Of a stretch of DNA of 64,000 nucleotides, positions 61,465 through 64,000 are shown piece by piece. The position numbers and the translations under genes are program-made. Under the pieces are notes generated by a model. It was not told where the DNA came from. It made no database searches and saw nothing but the letters and a program-made list of their open reading frames with translations. Origin of the DNA: Eutreptiella sp. 'Long Island Sound 2002' (taxonomy: Eukaryota; Euglenozoa; Euglenophyceae; Eutreptiales; Eutreptiaceae); the NCBI GenBank assembly GCA_964036045.1, contig OZ038402.1, positions 4,247,395-4,311,394 on the forward strand, given 5' to 3'. Each line of letters opens with the position of its first letter. Position 1 is the first letter of the stretch.

Positions 61465-62640
61465 CAGCACAAGCACTGTGGAAGGAGGAACGGCGTAAGA
61501 ACGGTGCAGGGGCTGCAAGCACAAGGAATATCCCCGGCTGCCGGCGGCCATCCCAAACCACTGATGGGCAACCCCAACCGTGGACAGTTTTGACGGTCAA
61601 CCGATGAACGGTTGACGAGGGGTGGCATCTGCAGACCCGCTCTTGGCTACGGTAACTGCCAGTAACTCCCAGTGGCTGGGTTGGGCAGCCAGCGGGGCCC
61701 CAGAGGGACCCAATGGCATCCACCTGTCTGCTATGTGCCTGCCTGGGGTGGTGGGCGGACAAGGACGGGGCTGGCCTCCGGGGGAGAAGGGGGAAGGACG
61801 TCCCCTCCCCCCTTGTCTCCCCCTGCGACGCCCTCGCACGTCGGTGACGGGGCAGCAGCGCCCCACGGGCACTGCGTGGGTGTGCGGTATCGTGGGACGG
61901 ACGGGCACCCCGAACACACGCGCATCCAGTTCCAAAAGGGGGGACGCTGGGGCTGGGCCTCACACGGGGCTGGGCAGGGGGGGGGGGGATACGTAAATCA
62001 GAGCAGTGGTGGAGCGCAGAAGGGGCCCAAAGCTGATCTGGATCCAGGAACACACGTGCAGATGCACATGGTGCATGAGATGGGGGGGGGGGGGGGGGTT
62101 GCCATCGAGGCAGCACCCTGCAAGCGGAGGGTAATTTTCAGGAACTGTCGGCAGTGGTCAGTAACCGCCGGTAAAGGTCAGTAACTGTCAGTAACTGCCA
62201 GCAACCGTCAGCAACTCCAAGTGACTGGGTTGGGCAGCCAGCCGGGGCAGTGTGGACGCTGGTACTCCCGGGTGTACGCACGGGTTTGCGTGTTGGGAAT
62301 GAGTCGTTTGCGTTGCTTGTTCCAAGCCACTGGGTCTCTTGGTCAGCGAAAGTTGGACGGCTGTCCCTGCTCGGCCTTGGCACCGGACAGCACAGGATTT
62401 GGGACGGGTGCCGCGCAGGGACGGACGCGGAGGCCTGCAATCCCCCCGCCTGCGTGAGGCCCCGTCCCCCCCCCCCTACCCCCCCCCCCCCCCTCTCTTG
62501 GCCCCCGACTACGACTATGACGCTGGTGCACCACAGCCCATAGCAGCCCGCAGCGACCACCGTACTGTCACCCAAGCCTATGGTCAACTGGGCCACTGCC
62601 GTGCCACTGCAGTGTTGTGGGCAATCTTGGTCATCCGCCT
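61465..62640. other. No gene seen; paired short repeat
   Basis: GGTAACTGCCAGTAACTCCC with TGGCTGGGTTGGGCAGCCAG at 61650-61695 is echoed at 62150-62245, where GTCAGTAACTG-type units repeat in tandem. Long C-runs near 62460-62500. Frames are low-complexity. Confidence 0.5.
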
Positions 62641-62649
62641 GCCAGCCCC

Positions 62650-62930
62650 GCCCAGGGCTTTTTTAAAAGGGGAGGGGGGGGGGGGTCCACCCCCACTGCC
62701 CCCCCCCCCCCCCCCCCCCAAGTGGTGCTGAGTTTTTAAAGGCGCCAAAGGCGCGGAAGGAAATGCTTGGTCTCAACTCATTGGTGCCGAAGGCGCCGGA
62801 GAATTTTTTTGATGGGCCGAAGGCCCGGAGGAAAACTCGGCCCAATATGTTAAAGGGGAGGGGGGGGGGGGGGTCCAGGGGGGGGGGGGACCCCCACGCC
62901 CCAGTGGTGCCGAGTTGTTAAACGGAGCCC
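62650..62930. repeat. GGCGCC double-palindrome repeat, copy 4
   Basis: G/C-runs, AAGTGGTGCTGAGTTTTTAA, AGGCGCCAAAGGCGCGGAAG, TGGTGCCGAAGGCGCCGGAG, GGCCGAAGGCCCGGAGGAAA, G-runs, and the closing CAGTGGTGCCGAGTTGTTAA. Nearest to copy 3. Confidence 0.85.
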
Positions 62931-63094
62931 TGCCCCCGCCTGTGGGATTGCTGCGTGGCGACCGGGGCTCTCAGGGGAGGTACGTCAGCACGCGAAGGCG
63001 GAAAAACAAAGACTCGTCGGTGGTATATGTTCAATGCGCACCTTTCCGTTGGCGGCATGTGAGTGTGCACCTCGGACGATGCGCCCTGGCAGGC

Positions 63095-63290
63095 TCCAGC
63101 GACGGCACGGCTGCCAACAAACAAAAGACCGCCGGCCTCCGGTGCACTCACACCTCCGCAGAGCGCCAGCCGGTGAGTAACTGCAGTCGGTTGGCCATCA
63201 ACCGCCGTCGGTTAAGCCCCAACCTCCGTCGGTTGAGTGTCAACCGCCGTCGGTCAACCGAATTCTGCAACTGATAATGTTAAGCGGTCC
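63095..63290 (+). repeat. Partner of the 17165-17680 element, short array
   Basis: CACCTCCGCAGAGCG, CCAGCCGGTGAGTAACTG, three to four 21-bp CCGTCGGTTGAG-type units, then AACCGAATTCTGCAACTGAT. Shows array size variation against the 15 units at 17317-17634. Confidence 0.85.
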
Positions 63291-63542
63291 TCAGTGAGAA
63301 AGAAAAGGAAAGGCTCCTGCACAGTCCAGCAATGGTAGACATCGGTTCTCGTGAAGCTGCAACCGTGAGCCCTACGCCTGCGGTGGTAGAGGTCTGGACG
63401 GTGGGAAACCCCCCACCGCCACCCCGCCCCCAAAACAATCATGTCAATCTTCCATCCACCACTGGCAAAGCAGGGCAGGGCAGGGCTTTGAACACCGACA
63501 AGAACTCCGGCTGGGGCTTGCTCCGGGGCTCCGGGGCTCCGG

Positions 63543-63752
63543 GCTGCATTGGAAGGGGGGGAGGGGACCCCCTGCTCCCCTCCAGGCTGCCCAGCCTATG
63601 CCCAGCCACTGTCCGCCTGACTGCAACTGCCAGCCTCAATGGCATGCGTAACCGACAGTAACCGCCCCCAACCGCTTTGGCAACCTCCTCCAACCGCCTG
63701 CCTGACCGCTTCTGGGGCGGCCTCTGCGGCCCCTTCCCTTCCAATGCATCCC
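63543..63752 (-). repeat. Introner-like repeat beside the rightmost exon
   Basis: Complete copy: CTGCATTGGAAGG at the left, GGGATGCATTGGAAGGG (reverse complement) at the right, with all core blocks. Only 15 bp separate it from the exon end at 63768. Confidence 0.85.
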
Positions 63753-63767
63753 GAGTCACCTCCCCCC

Positions 63768-64000
63768 TCAGAGCACGGGCTTGTTATTGGGGCTGAGCAC
63801 CACCGGAGGGAGGCCGGTGCGGGGCAACGAGTTGGTGACGTGCTGGGGGTGGGTGGCGAGGGCCGGGTCCAGGTGCGAGGGGTAGGCCTTCTTGTCCGCG
63901 GTGCCCGCGATGCTGGGCATCGATGAGGGCGGGCAAGTGAGGACGGACATCAGGTCGTTCATGTGGACGCAAGAGAGCGGGGCCCCGGTCGTGTCCACGA
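63768..64000 (-). CDS. Exon of an unidentified gene entering from the right edge
   Basis: Open from the window edge for 76 codons to TGA: VDTTGAPLSCVHMNDLMSVL, TCPPSSMPSIAGTADKKAYP, HLDPALATHPQHVTNSLPRT, GLPPVVLSPNNKPVL. Codon use is strongly GC-biased like the other host exons. I do not recognise the protein. Either the exon ends the gene at TGA, or the splice donor is at NNKP/GTGCTC and the next 15 bp plus the introner-like repeat belong to an intron. The second option would fit the way this repeat sits at splice sites elsewhere in the window. Confidence 0.55.
   Translation of the reverse strand, partial: VDTTGAPLSCVHMNDLMSVLTCPPSSMPSIAGTADKKAYPSHLDPALATHPQHVTNSLPRTGLPPVVLSPNNKPVL

Overview
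This 64 kb window looks like nuclear DNA of a microbial eukaryote, most likely an alga with a large, repeat-rich genome. Its few convincing host genes have GT-AG introns of 1 to 8 kb packed with short repeats. The proteins include Golgi-type glycosyltransferases and an aminoacyl-tRNA synthetase with a C-terminal tRNA-binding domain. There are no operons, no Shine-Dalgarno spacing and no dense gene order. Nearly all host exons lie on the minus strand. A dinoflagellate or similar alga would fit (one-directional genes, repeat-filled introns, retroelement fragments), but no spliced leader was seen and the placement is inference.

Host genes. (1) 5588-4428: intronless fucosyltransferase-like membrane protein. 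(2) Family 25 glycosyltransferase A, three exons, 23048-22590, 20121-19866 and 18397-18120, an intact 330-residue model. (3) Its paralogue B, 46065-45703, 37982-37727 and 33095-32887, with the same splice phases and an identical 256-bp middle exon, but introns of 7.7 and 4.6 kb. (4) 56764-56486 and 55503-55174: C-terminal EMAPII-type tRNA-binding domain, probably of a methionyl-tRNA synthetase. (5) 64000-63768: exon of an unidentified gene entering from the right edge. (6) 52270-52596, plus strand: last exon of an unidentified single-pass membrane protein.

Mobile elements fill the rest. 40691-44985, inside intron 1 of gene B, is a tyrosine-recombinase retrotransposon with complete split direct repeats (A1, ORFs, B1, A2, B2), the recombinase encoded before the RNase H, and the reverse-transcriptase palm missing. 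A LINE-like relic (25.2-27.9 kb) was split by a 1000-bp Harbinger-like transposon (26371-27370) with a 3-bp target duplication; relatives lie at 7428-8195 and 8727-9439. A ubiquitin-protease-like ORF sits between two 168-bp direct repeats (2238-4158). Three copies of another retroelement C-terminus lie at 40.1, 48.5 and 58.8-59.9 kb.

Short dispersed repeats make up much of the remainder: elements ending in C-runs flanked by TA; an introner-like family with TGCATT ends that abuts splice sites of the tRNA-binding gene; a double GGCGCC-palindrome family; minisatellites with 21-bp units; a GGTTGGCGG family with an A-loop hairpin tail; a 1-kb polypyrimidine tract; and long CA arrays. One 200-bp run of N (57987-58186) interrupts the assembly. 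The genes do not form a pathway, but genes 1-3 point to glycan assembly in the secretory pathway.
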